Below, in pieces: positions 9,383 to 20,547 of a stretch of 64,000 nt of DNA (its first letter is position 1; each line of letters begins with the position of its first letter). Under the pieces are notes generated by a model, which saw nothing but the letters and a program-made list of their open reading frames with translations, was not told where the DNA came from and made no database searches. The stretch is taken from contig KL197724.1 in the NCBI GenBank assembly GCA_000697665.1, forward strand, positions 514,009 through 578,008, in the 5' to 3' direction. The position numbers and the translations under genes are program-made. The stretch comes from Jaapia argillacea MUCL 33604. Lineage: Eukaryota; Basidiomycota; Agaricomycetes; Jaapiales; Jaapiaceae.

Positions 9383-12300
9383 TCACTCAGAATCTTCTCC
9401 TATGTCCTCGAGATCAGAAATGAAGGCTTTCCACGACGTGAGGGAGTTCCGAAGATCTTTTGGACTACCTTCAACCAGTTGTGAGGACGCCCTATCTGAC
9501 TGCTCCACCCTAACCATCCCATAGATTAACTTGGAAGCCGAAGGTCGTTCAGAAGGTTGGTGAGTCCAACACAATTTCATCAACCTCCATAGCTCATCAG
9601 ACATGGAACGTCCGTAACAATCATCCCTCGTGGGTCGCGTCGGTCGTTCACCAGCAAGAACCTTTGTGATGACGGTCGGCTCCGAGTTATCCTCAAAAAA
9701 GGGAGGTTGACCGGTATAGATCTGGGATGTGTTTGATGTGCGGACAGAAGGCATTTCAACAAAGGAATCTCACCTCTAAACACACATGCCCAAATGCATA
9801 GACATCGCTTGGGCGAGATCGTCTAGCGCGATCATATCCAAATTGTCGTGGCTGCATGAGTTCCGGAGCCATCCACCGAGTTGATCCAGCACCAGACGAA
9901 GTCGTAAAGGCACCTTGAGTCGAATCTGCGAAAATTGACAGCCCAAAATCCGCAAGGCGAGCTTGTCCCGCTTCATCTATCAGAATATTGGCCTGCAGTA
10001 TAGAATGTCAAAATCGAAAATGTTGATAAGTGGACGGTGCACTGGCCCCTCGAAGGTCTCCGTGGACAATATTCTCTTCATGAAGGTATTCTAAACCCAT
10101 GGCAACTTGAGACAGCTATTAACGAGCGAGGTTAGCTCCAGAGTATCTCTGGAAAATAAAGTTGTACTACAATGGGAACCAATTCGACGGTCTCTGGGCC
10201 AAGAGTTTCCAAGTAATGGATGACACTGCCATGTTGCATCCAGGGGGATACAAGGGAGAAGTTGTTATTCTCGTCAATTCCTAGGAATGGTAAAATGTGT
10301 CGGTGACTTTGTTGTCTCCACACAAGAGCCTCTCGGTACAGTCGCTGTATCACCCATGTATTGAGTCTGGTAAGGCACTGAACAAATGATCGTACCTTTT
10401 GAACATCGCGGCGCTTAGCCTCTGAGAAGGTGTGGAATCGCAAGCGCTTGATGGCAACGTCGGTTTCATGATGAGTCCCACGAAAGATATCAGCAAATCC
10501 TCCGCCAGCAACGGGATCTCGAGACATTAACTGGACTCCGCCGATATGCAATGCAGAAGGCAAAACATTCCAAGCCTCAGAAAGCCGGACGAGAAATCTG
10601 CCAATTCGTTGTCGGAGATCGGGATCTAGTCTTTGGGCAAATGGATAATAAGGTGCCGTCAAGGCCGACGGACTAGATGACACGGGCGATGAGCTGTCCA
10701 TGATCTGGAACTCGATCATTTCACTGCAATGAGGAAGTCATAGAGAAACTCACAAGCTGTAAGAAATCCACCAGGCTTTTTGACTCTCCTCCTCCGGAAG
10801 AAATGACATCGTCGCTGATGCGAGGTGAATTCAACATCCTTTCCAACAGTTTCAAGGATTCGGAATCGCCTTCCTCCAGGGCCCTCTCGAGAGCGCCTGG
10901 TGGCGTCAATCGACGAAGAAGGTCCTGGCCTCGACAATGTAATCAAAGATTTGAGCGATAGCGGACTAGACTTACCGTTAGCAATCGTGCACGCAAGTCG
11001 TACATGAACAGAATTCGGTCGGATATCCGGGGGCTTTTCGAGCGTTGACGAAGGAAAGAAGGAAGATCATCTAGAATTGGACATTGAGTGATATTACACC
11101 GCAGGTTCAAATGCAATGAGCTTGATATATGACCTACCAGGTTTCAAAGCAGGATCCACACGCAGAGCCAGGGTAGCCAGGCGCTGGGGGAAACTTAATC
11201 ATGGAATTCCCATAAGTTGCGGATCGACGAACCATGTAGCTTTGTGGCAAAGGGGTTGTGAGACCATATCCAATCTGAGACCCCCGATGCTCAAGTATAT
11301 CAATCTTTTTGACTGCGGCTAGAGAGCTAGCCGTTGATGGTGTTGTGATTTCGAGGGGTGTTGAATCAAGTCGTCGAGGTGGAGGAGTTTGGCTTTCCGA
11401 GAAGTTCTCTGTGGAAGTGGAGGGTGCTACAGCTTCCATCATTACGGTTGATGGCTGGGGCAGAGAGGTGTTTGGTTCGACATCGACGAGACCATAGCGT
11501 TTTGCATCTGAAGATGCTGCGACTGGGCGCCGAGGCCTTCCAACACTCTTTGGTTTAAACTCGGGTGGTGGCTTCGTTGTTTGCTCCGGTTCTACAGGAA
11601 TGGGAGGTAAGGGTGCATTGAAGTATCGCTTAGCTAGCGAACGGCTGGGTTGTTCATGTGAGGCGTTTTTGAATACCGAGGAGGTACGATTTGGTTGGAG
11701 GCTGGAGGAGGGTTGAGTGAGCCCACCCACTGAACTGTCCTCGGAATCCTCAGATGGAGAAAGAACTTTGGAAGGCAAATATCTCCTCCTTGTCGGGGTC
11801 ATACTAGAATGAAAAGACTCTTCCAATCCCGTTTGCTGATCTCCTACTTTCGATTGTGGCACTGGAGGATTCTTCAACCACTCCTTCCAAGATTTGCTTT
11901 CCGCCCGCTGGTGTCCAATAGCAGTCGATCCTGTTAGCTTCGGCTGGCTTGCTGGTCTACTGAACTCATGCGGCGGGAGTAAGGGCTCTGGGTGGACAGA
12001 TATATCCAGGGGTTGAATACCATTGCCAACAAATCTCCTTTTCTGCAACAGACTAGAGGGGCTGTCGGCGATAGATGGAAGGGGCAGCGACTCCGTCCTC
12101 TCCTTTCCGGATGAGTGAAGGAAGCCCAATGACGGCGCTGAAGAGGCTGCGACAGAGGCAGTTGGAATAGTCTGACCCACTTCTGTCCTCGAATACCCTA
12201 GCTCCTGATCATCCAGATAATAAGAGAGCACCGAGTCAAACGACACCCGACCAACCAGGGATTCATGGAAGGATTCCTCTGCAAACGAAGTGGAAGGTGG

Positions 12301-13298
12301 CGGGGCAACGGTAACCGAAAGGGAGTGGGAAGGATATGGAGACGGGTTTTCCTTGACAGGTGATGCATATGTTTCAGTCAAAGGAGGGGATCCGCGTCTT
12401 GAAGCTTCTTGTTCGAGAGAAGAAGCGACGGCGGGTTGCTCCGGAACGGTGCCGGATCCTTGAGGTGTCCTGAGCCCATCTGGCGAGGTTATGAGAGATG
12501 ATGACTTGCTCAGAGAAGGGGAACCAGTCTACCAGTAGGTCAGAACACGCGGAAGTCTGGGTGTGCGGAATAAGACTTACCCCGTTTTCCTTGAGCTGAT
12601 CTCTCGCTAGGTGCTCCCTTGATTTCGCCGATCCCGAACCACTAGCACTCGCATTCGCAGCCCTCTCCTTCTCCTTCTCCGCTTCTCTCTTTCTCTGTTC
12701 ATGCCTCCTACTCCTCGCAACCCTCTCGTTATGACAATTCATACAATAAATCCCTAGACTTGTCTTTGCAAACACCAACTCGTCGATCCTGTTCTTACAA
12801 AGGCAACATTTGAAACAATGAGTGTGGTAGGAGTCTTCTCCGGTCATGATGGCTTCGTCGAGGATGGGAGTTGGTGGCATACATGGCAACTATACGAGCA
12901 ATTGGCGCAAATCGGTGAACCGTCGGAGTTGAGAAGGAGATCGGTGGCTGTCGTCACTTGATCGCCACATCTTACACATTTGAAGCAATAGATGTGGAAG
13001 ATGGATTGTCTTAGTGCAGAAGGACATGAGCAACCGTGATGTTTCACGTGTGGCGGTCATGGCTCGTTCAAGCCGCCAGTGACATCAGATTAAACGGAGG
13101 GAGAGAGACTAACCCAAAAGCGACGACGAGCCCTCCGTTGTCATTTACAGCTGATGTTTTGCACCCAGGGCACAAAGCATGTTTGCTGACGAGACCTGGA
13201 TCCGGTAGAGAGGCATGAGCGTGACCGTCGTTGATGGAGATGTCGGGCAAGCCATGTCCTTGGTGGGGCAACGTAGCCAGCATGCCCGCAAAAGACAA
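9383..13298 (-). CDS. LIM-domain + TKL kinase chimeric gene (copy K2)
   Basis: Exons (high to low): 13298-13114, 13009-12581, 12528-11233, 11183-11138, 11070-10976, 10924-10754, 10704-10396, 10344-10171, 10115-10047, 9992-9774 and 9721-9383. From 11183 to 9774 the exon lengths equal those of K1. The first two exons encode two LIM domains (CPGC...FHIYCFKC...ICANC and CSYSCHVC...HTHCFKC...YCMNC) followed by a basic coiled segment. This resembles the N-terminus of fungal LIM-RhoGAPs (Rga1 type), but no RhoGAP follows. Exon 3 (432 codons, phase 0 both ends) merges into the K1-like Ser/Pro linker at PKLTGSTAIG, and the kinase domain with GGGFADIF, HGDLRG, DFG and APE follows. Oddities: the frame slips by one base between LIM1 and LIM2 at the G-run 12866-12868, and the donor after HGDLRG reads GC instead of GT (10045-10046). 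It is either a new chimeric kinase or a recently damaged one. Confidence 0.7.
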
Positions 13299-14642
13299 TT
13301 ACCGCTGGTGAAACTTCGTTGGATTCAGGGTTGACGAGGGCGTCGATGGCGACGACGACGACACGAAGGAATGGGCGTGAGTCTGCGATGGTGTAAGGCG
13401 ACGCTGTGGCGTTAGGTTACGTTTCGTACCGGACCTGCGAGAGACGATAGTCCTCGCTCCTCAGTCTTTATATCATCACACTCGTATTGCTCTCTGTTTC
13501 GCCTATCACTCTAGCTACCTGTGTCTGCTTCTACCGAATAGGACAGGTTACAGCTCGTTGCTGTGTGACTCTGAGATTCTACGGGACGTTCTGGTATAGG
13601 CTCATTATACTTTTTTGAACTCCTACTGCTGCTAGGCGACCTTTTCGACCAGTAGCACAATGGCTGCCAGTAGAGCAGGCCAGTCCCGGGGACTAGTTTC
13701 CGGAACAAGGTCATGGACTTCCTCGACCAGAACCCCGAACATACAGTCGAGCTCGAGTGGTCCCCAGGATGCAAAAGTATCCCTAGATACGAAAGAGTTG
13801 ACCGGCTGGCGAAAGATGCGTTATAGAACCGTGGTTCCTCGTTCTCACGCGAACGCCAAACGAATGACGAAACCGCGAGCCCTCGAGGATTGGACAGCAG
13901 AGTGGAAATCCCATAAGTTCTGTCACATCTCTCCTGCCTATGTAATAAGTCACCCTCATGTTGACCGTTAGAAGCCAAGGCTTCCATGACACCCCTTCGT
14001 CTGCATCCCCACCATGCATCCCAACACTCGGGTCAATCAATCAGACTTCTCTACTCTCCCCCACCCCCGCATGTCTCAATACCCCCAATCAACTTTGGCG
14101 TTCCTTCCTCCTCCCACCCCCTCCTCATCTCCCACGCTGACCGATTCCTACTCTTCTCTCCCATGTCCGATGCGACCTCGACATGGTAGTTCCTTTACTC
14201 GGTTCTTGGCGAGGTTATGGCTTCATTTTGTGGAGGGTACACACTTGGATGTTCGTACAGTAGATGCTTCTTTTCTTCAAGTTAAAGTCAACCTTGTACG
14301 ACTTTTGTCGCCTGTAATGATCTCGATGTTTGGATATCTCATGGATGGTGGTCGTACCTGTTGTCGTCTGAGATTGTGGACGGTTGGTCACCGGAAAACG
14401 ACCGTACAGCCTTCATGTACTACAATGTAGCATCTCGTCTTCAAAGTAATCAAAACGCCACTTCCTGAGACGAGGGGGACGGGAAACCAAGATGGTAGCA
14501 TACATTTGAACAAGAAAGTGGATCGTAGGAGTGATATCCATAATGAAGGCGTCATGTGTCGAGATTGGAATGATGGAGAATGTGTGGTGGACAACGCTCA
14601 AGTATGCGAAGCAACTGGTGTTTCATGGAATCAGATGGTGAA
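13299..14642. other. intergenic region between K2 and LYAR copy 2
   Basis: Contains the presumed promoter of K2 (13.3-13.5 kb). From about 13.96 kb it contains sequence homologous to 5.37-6.72 kb of unit 1, including a copy of the 150-bp repeat at about 14270-14420. No gene is supported; only short unrelated open frames occur. Confidence 0.5.
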
Positions 14643-16423
14643 TCAGGAAGTGACCTCGTCGACAGTCTTAGATTTTTTTGACTTTTCTTTCTTCTCCTTC
14701 TTGCCCTTCGTCTCCTCGCCTGCGTTCTCCTCACCACCAACAAACTTCCTCTTCTTACTCTTCTTCCCCTCTACCTCGATATCTCCATCACCAACCGACT
14801 TTCGACTCTTCTTATCCTTCTTCTTGTCTTTCTCCCCCGTCTCCGACTCGACCGCGATATCAGCATCGCCAACCGACTTTCGACTCTTCTTCTCCTTCTC
14901 TTTCTCCCCGGATTCCGACACGACCGCAACATCAACTTCACCAATCGATTTCCGACTCTTCTTCTTCTCTTTCTTCTCTCCTTTCTCCTTCTCCTCTCCT
15001 TTTCCCGACTCAACCTCAACAACCTCCTTCCGTCTCTTTTCTTTCTTCCCCTCCCTCGCTTCCTCCACAGGCACTTCACCATCCAATGCCAGTGATTTCC
15101 GTTTCTCCTTCTTGCTCTTCTCGGGTTTGGTGTCAGCGTTGGCTGTGTCGTCCTCTACGATCGACTTTCGGCTCTTCTTCTCTTTCTTCTCGCTCTTCTC
15201 CCGCTTCTCCTTCTCGCCAGTGATGTCCTCGTTCGCAGCCTCCCCACCTCCCCCATCATCGACCTTCGTTTTCTTGCTCGGTCTCTCTTCTTCGGTCGCT
15301 TTCTAGAAAGGGGTGAGTCGGTTGGTATTAAAGAGTGAAGGGAATAGGGATCAAAAGGAAGAAAGAGTTCATAACCCGTTCGTTCGTGAAGAGGGGTAGG
15401 GATGGAAAAGGAGGTAGATGTGGAATGTAAAAGATCGTCGAATGGTACACGACAAGGGGATGATAAAAGCAAAAAATGGAAGGAGCGATAAAGTAAAATT
15501 GTCACGCGCCGAGCACGCAAAAAAAAAGCGTGAATGGCGGTTGGTAATTGATTTGAGAGCAAGGGGGCGAGGTGGGAGGTGGGAGGTAGGTGGGGGAAGG
15601 TAGAATGCCAGGCGAAAAGGAAAGGTAGAAGGCTTAGGCGAGGAGGAGTCATGAACAAAAGACGAGGGGAGGATGTAAAATCCGAAACTGAGAATGGAAA
15701 GACTCGTGGGGAGGGGACTCACTCCTGATTTCCGTTTCTTGTCTTTCTTCTCCTTTTGCTCCTTCTCCTTCTTACCCTCTTCAGCTTTCTCCTTCACCCC
15801 ATTCGCCTTCGCCACCTCATCCATCCTCACCTCCTTTACCACCGCAGTCGGCGGTGGGCTCCCAACGGGACTGTCAACAGGACTCATCCTAGCAGGTGTC
15901 CCAAGTGGTGTATCATTTGCGCCAGTACCCTGCGGTCTCTGACCCCACCCTCCCGCACGCCCGCCCCGATTGCCCTGGAAAGACCCATGTCCACGATTAG
16001 AGTTATATCCTCGTCCATTTTGTGCGTAGGGTTGTTGGTAAGTCGTGGATGATTGTGTAGAAGCAGGATAGTTGTTCCGTGGTTTCGACTCGGGTGTCTG
16101 GTCATTCGAAGGGCCTTTAGCGGCGCCTGTCTTAGGCCCCTTGTATAAACCCTTTTGATATTTTTCAGCTTCGGATATACAACTCGTGTGGGATTTCCAT
16201 TGGGCGGGACCGTAGAAAGTGGTTGAACAGTCTATGCAGGTGAAGGGGGAGTGGCATTGTTGGGAGTGGGCGTCTACTTTGGGTTTTTTGACGACGTCTG
16301 AGCAGCCTGGGTTTGGGGTTAGTGTTAGTGTTAGTGTGGAGGGGGAGGGGCTGACCGTCGCATCTGGGAAGAGGTTAGTACTTGGACGAGGGCACGGAGG
16401 GGTGCTTACTGGAATGAAACCAT
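14643..16423 (-). CDS. LYAR-type zinc-finger nucleolar protein (intact copy 2)
   Basis: Four exons: 16423-16410 (14 nt), 16363-16356 (an 8-nt micro-exon), 16306-15723 and 15302-14643. Splicing these gives MVSFQCDGCSDVVKKPK, matching the start of LYAR proteins, and a predicted protein of 421 residues. The N-terminal Cys/His module (CDGC, HSQQCH, FTCIDCSTTF, WKSHTSC) is the LYAR-type zinc finger. It is followed by a Gly/Arg-rich stretch, SPVDSPVGSPPPT, and a C-terminal half of Lys-rich repeats with KKSRKS and acidic spacers. In animals LYAR is a nucleolar nucleic-acid-binding protein linked to ribosome biogenesis, and a similar role here is inferred. The start is fixed by conservation across both mini-exons. 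A truncated duplicate lies at 6724-8783. Confidence 0.9.
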
Positions 16424-16598
16424 GCTGGGTATCGCAGGAGGGATAGCAGATCTGAGAGCCAATCAGGGGTGTCGCTCGAGAAAATCCAGATATGCGGAAG
16501 GTGCCGAACGCTTCGATCAGTAGGCACCGCCACTGTGCGCTGTGACAGTCACACTATTGCCCGTCTCACGTGGCTGCATCGACAACTCCCAAAACTCG

Positions 16599-19460
16599 AT
16601 GAGAGTGCCTCTGACGTTGCCTGCTCTGGTCGTGGTGCGGCTGCTGCTGGCGTTGTCGCCGTTACCCGCGTTGTTAAAGTGGGATCATCAGCTGTCCAGT
16701 CCTCTTACTTCCTTTGTCAAGCGTACGTCCCTCCTCCGTCCTTAATGCTCGCTGTATTCACGCCTTGTCTAGTCCAGGAAGGTGTCCACCTCTACAAGAA
16801 TGGCATAGATCCATACCAAGGGGGCTCCTTCTACCACGTAGGTCCCTCCCCTCCCTCCTTTCCACCCAACTGACATCCCACAGTCACCAATATACTTGTC
16901 GCTATTCTCTACCATCTTACCCACATCCCCACTTCCTTCACTCGTACTATGGACAGCGGTAGACGCTCTTGCCGCGTATGCTTTGCTTTGTATCTGGAGG
17001 GCGCGTGTTGGTGAGAAGGGAAGATCGAGGGAAGGGTTGGTGGTTGCTGCGTATGTCCTCCCAACGTTCCTGGCATGGTTGCTCACAAGTTATACACAGA
17101 TATCTGTTGAACCCATACCTATTCCTTTCAAACCTCGCGTTATCAACAGCTTCCATTGAGAATATGTTGATGCTTTGGGTTTTGGCGTTCGCTTCTTCCC
17201 GTGCGCCCTCTACCTCTCCCCTTCTCCCAAAACCTAACCTAAAACCCCCAGACAACCCCTCCCCCTCCCTCCTAACCCTCTCCCTCCTAACCACCCTCTC
17301 TCTCCCCTCCATACTCCTCCTCCCTCCTCTCATCATGCTCCTCCTCTCATCTCCCCTCTCCAAATTGAAGAATCCGGTTTGGGTTTTCGGAAAGGTCCGT
17401 TTACTTCACCACTCTTCTGTCGATTTGATTGCATATTCTTCTACGCTTCGACTTTGAATAGAAAGATATCAGACGCGCTCTACCACTCCTCGCAGAATTC
17501 ATCGTATATGAAGTGGCTTTGTGTTTGGTTTGTACACTTGGGAGTGGGGGTTGGCAGTGGGTTGGGAGATGTTGGGGTGTTGGGTATGTCGTGGTGTCTT
17601 TCATTCTTTTTTCGTCTCATTCGTCCTTTCCCGTCGCTTCATACTTTCTTCACCCTCATTCACCCTTCTTCGCCCTCATTTCATCCTTCTTCATCTCCGC
17701 TTTCATCTCCCTCCCCGCCGAACTAACGACGGAAAATAGGTTAACCCTCCCAGACCTAACCCCGAACCCAGGTCTTTGGTGGTATTTCTTTACAGAGATG
17801 TTTGATCATTTTAGACCCTTCTTTTTGATGGTTTTCTCGGTACGTTTTCCTTCCTTCCTTCCTTCCTTCCCTCCTTCCCCCACCTTTCATTTCGTTTCGT
17901 TCTGGGAGCACATCTCGCGTCTTCTGGAGAGAGCGAGAGAGCGGGTTCCTTGTTTTCTTTGAGTTGGGATGAAAAGGCGGGGGTACGAGAGTTGGTGAGA
18001 TTCGGGGTGTGGTGTTTGGTGAAGATTTGGGGGGGGGGGGGGGGGGGGGGGGGGGGAGANNNNNNNNNNNNNNNNNNNNNNNNNNNNNNNNNNNNNNNNN
18101 NNNNNNNNNNNNNNNNNNNNNNNNNNNNNNNNNNNNNNNNNNNNNNNNNNNNNNNNNNNNNNNNNNNNNNNNNNNNNNNNNNNNNNNNNNNNNNNNNNNN
18201 NNNNNNNNNNNNNNNNNNNNNNNNNNNNNNNNNNNNNNNNNNNNNNNNNNNNNNNNNNNNNNNNNNNNNNNNNNNNNNNNNNNNNNNNNNNNNNNNNNNN
18301 NNNNNNNNNNNNNNNNNNNNNNNNNNNNNNNNNNNNNNNNNNNNNNNNNNNNNNNNNNNNNNNNNNNNNNNNNNNNNNNNNNNNNNNNNNNNNNNNNNNN
18401 NNNNNNNNNNNNNNNNNNNNNNNNNNNNNNNNNNNNNNNNNNNNNNNNNNNNNNNNNNNNNNNNNNNNNNNNNNNNNNNNNNGGTGGGGGGGGGGGGGGG
18501 GGGTTGGCGAGAGATATATGCTAGTCGAACACTCTATGGGTGATACGAGTTGATCCACTCGATGGATGTACACGACCCGAACACCCGAACACCTCCTCTC
18601 CCCTCCGCCTTTCTCATCTTTCCCAAAAACTCCTACCATTCCGTCTTTTGGCTTTTGGCTGAAACGTTGATGGTGCAGGTCCATCTAGTGATTTACGTCA
18701 TTCCCATCTGTCTTAAATTCCAGTACGTCTACCCCCCCCCTCTCTCTCTTCCCCCTACCCCTGCCTCCCTCGGTTCAAACTGACATCCAATAATAGACAC
18801 GACCCACTCTACGCATCCTTCCTCCTCCTAGGCATCCTAGGCATCTTCAAACCATACCCTACTCTCGCCGATCCTGGGTTGTTCCTTAGTTTTGGTGTGG
18901 TGTTTTGCGAGGTTTGGGCATGTGAGTTTCTATTATTATTATTCCACTTGGCTTGGGTTGTCGTGTGTCCTTTTTCAGGGGTGGACAACGAACAGTTCTT
19001 CGTCTCGACGTTGCTTTGTAACCCTAACCCGGCCTCCATAACTGACACTCATCCATTTGTTCCGGTTGGTATAGATCTCAGACATCCATTCCCGACTTTC
19101 CTCCTTCATTTACATTCATCGCTCCTCTTACCTTTGTTTCATCATCTTTGGTTGGGAGATGGCACCGGTTCGTGCTTTTTCGGATTCGGCTGTTTTGGTG
19201 CAGCGCGAAAAGCTGATTCCGTCTCGTTGTCTTCGTTAGGCAACGCCAACTTTTTCTACGCCAGTACACTTGTGTTCGGATTGGCTGGAGCTGGTGGGTT
19301 GATTGATGCTGTTTGGGCTGGGTTGAGGTGTGGGGTTGGGGATGTTAATGGGAAGGTTCGGGAGGGGATGGGGGTGGGGCGAGAGGGGCGGGAGATGGGT
19401 GAGGTGGGAGGGGGGCGAGAGGGAGAGATGGAAGTGGATTGGGAAGTCATACAGGAATGA
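16599..19460 (+). CDS. PIGU: GPI transamidase subunit PIG-U (Gab1/Cdc91)
   Basis: Ten exons: 16599-16722, 16773-16837, 16884-17050, 17100-17396 (approx), 17462-17583, 17740-17839, 18679-18722, 18797-18921, 19075-19168 and 19240-19460. All junction phases agree. The product is a polytopic ER membrane protein. Diagnostic segments are SPLTSFVKLQEGVHLYK, the near-invariant DLTPNPGLWWYFFTEMF, GIFKPYPTLADP and NANFFYAS near the C-terminus. PIG-U belongs to the GPI-transamidase complex, which attaches GPI anchors to proteins in the ER lumen. The luminal/hydrophobic segment in exon 4 is Pro/Leu rich. The second assembly gap lies inside the intron 17840-18678, so the coding sequence is complete. Confidence 0.93.
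18060..18482. other. assembly gap (423 N) bordered by poly-G
   Basis: 423 N inside the PIG-U intron, with runs of G on the left (about 18029-18056) and right (about 18483-18503). The plus-strand poly-G on both sides mirrors the first gap. Confidence 0.95.
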
Positions 19461-20547
19461 GAACCCCGATTGTGGTAAAACCCGATACGTACGGCCGGAA
19501 AATAGGTTCGTATATCGTCGACCGAGGATCTAGGAATAGGGGTTTGAGTTGCGATGATAAACCGGTTGTGCACGGTGAAGAAATAAGTATGATACGTGCC
19601 ATCGGTCGTGTTCTTGTCCGTAATATCAACTGGGGATGGGATATGCGAATAAGGACCTGAGTTGGGGTAATAAAACCGGTTTGTGCATGGCGCGGAAATA
19701 AGTAAGTATGATATACATTATCCATTGTGGGCTTGTCTGTGATATCCAACGGGAGAACAGGAAGGTAATAATACTCCTTCATATGCGATTCACAAAACAT
19801 CGCGGTGCGTGCCCGTGTCCGTAACATCAACCAGAAAAGGGTTTTCAACAGATTGAAGAACAAGGATTCTGTTCGTTCGCTGATTCCTCCATCACCTCCT
19901 CCTTGGGCTGTTCCTCCTTCTCTTCAGGACCACAAATCACAATCCTGAGTATCTCATCTCGATCCATCATGACGTGTATAGCAGAGTTTGGACCCTCCTT
20001 GATAGCGCAGCTTCGACTTCATCACCGACTCCAAAGTGAGAAGTAAGTACCAAGTAGATAAAATAAAACTCAAGGGCCCTTACCAAGGATTAGAGATGGA
20101 GTGTTCGATTCCAGAGATAGATAGATAGAGGAGGAAAGGGTCTATTTCATACATGGATGAAATCACATCAATGTACGAAACGGATCCTCTTCTCGATCCA
20201 TCCCATCTGTCGGTCTGCCACTGTCCTCGTGCTAGTGAGTATAGGAAAATCTAGCAGAAATATCGTCCCTCGTCATCACGCTACGATAGAGCGGCCCATT
20301 ATGAGGGCACCAGCACAACATGGATGCTGGTACAGTAGGTGGAAAAAGAGGAGGGGGATGTTGAAGGAGGCCGTTTGGGTCAAAGGGTGTTGAAAGCCGC
20401 GTTGCTTAATCATGCCGGTTGTCACGTGACCCGAACGCGTCGCATGTAGACTGAGTAACGAACCTGGAGTATCCGACGCGCATTGAGCGCTTGAGCGGCC
20501 AGACTGAGGTGAAGAATACTGACTCTTTCCGTTCGAGCCTCGGAGTC
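19461..20547. other. intergenic region with dispersed repeat copy 2 at 20290-20453
   Basis: No gene supported downstream of PIG-U. The stretch 19.48-19.86 kb contains loosely repeated sequence around CCGGTTTGTGCA / ACCGGTTGTGCA and GATAT(C)AAC. Bases 20290-20453 are the second copy of the repeat described at 8788-8945. The homologous tandem unit A begins near 20548. Confidence 0.55.

Noticed and set aside
11134-12381. Independent Ser/Pro-rich gene between the LIM exons and the kinase
   Set aside because: It begins without an ATG in good position, is bounded by matching splice sites on both sides and has a length divisible by three; it is an internal exon of K2.
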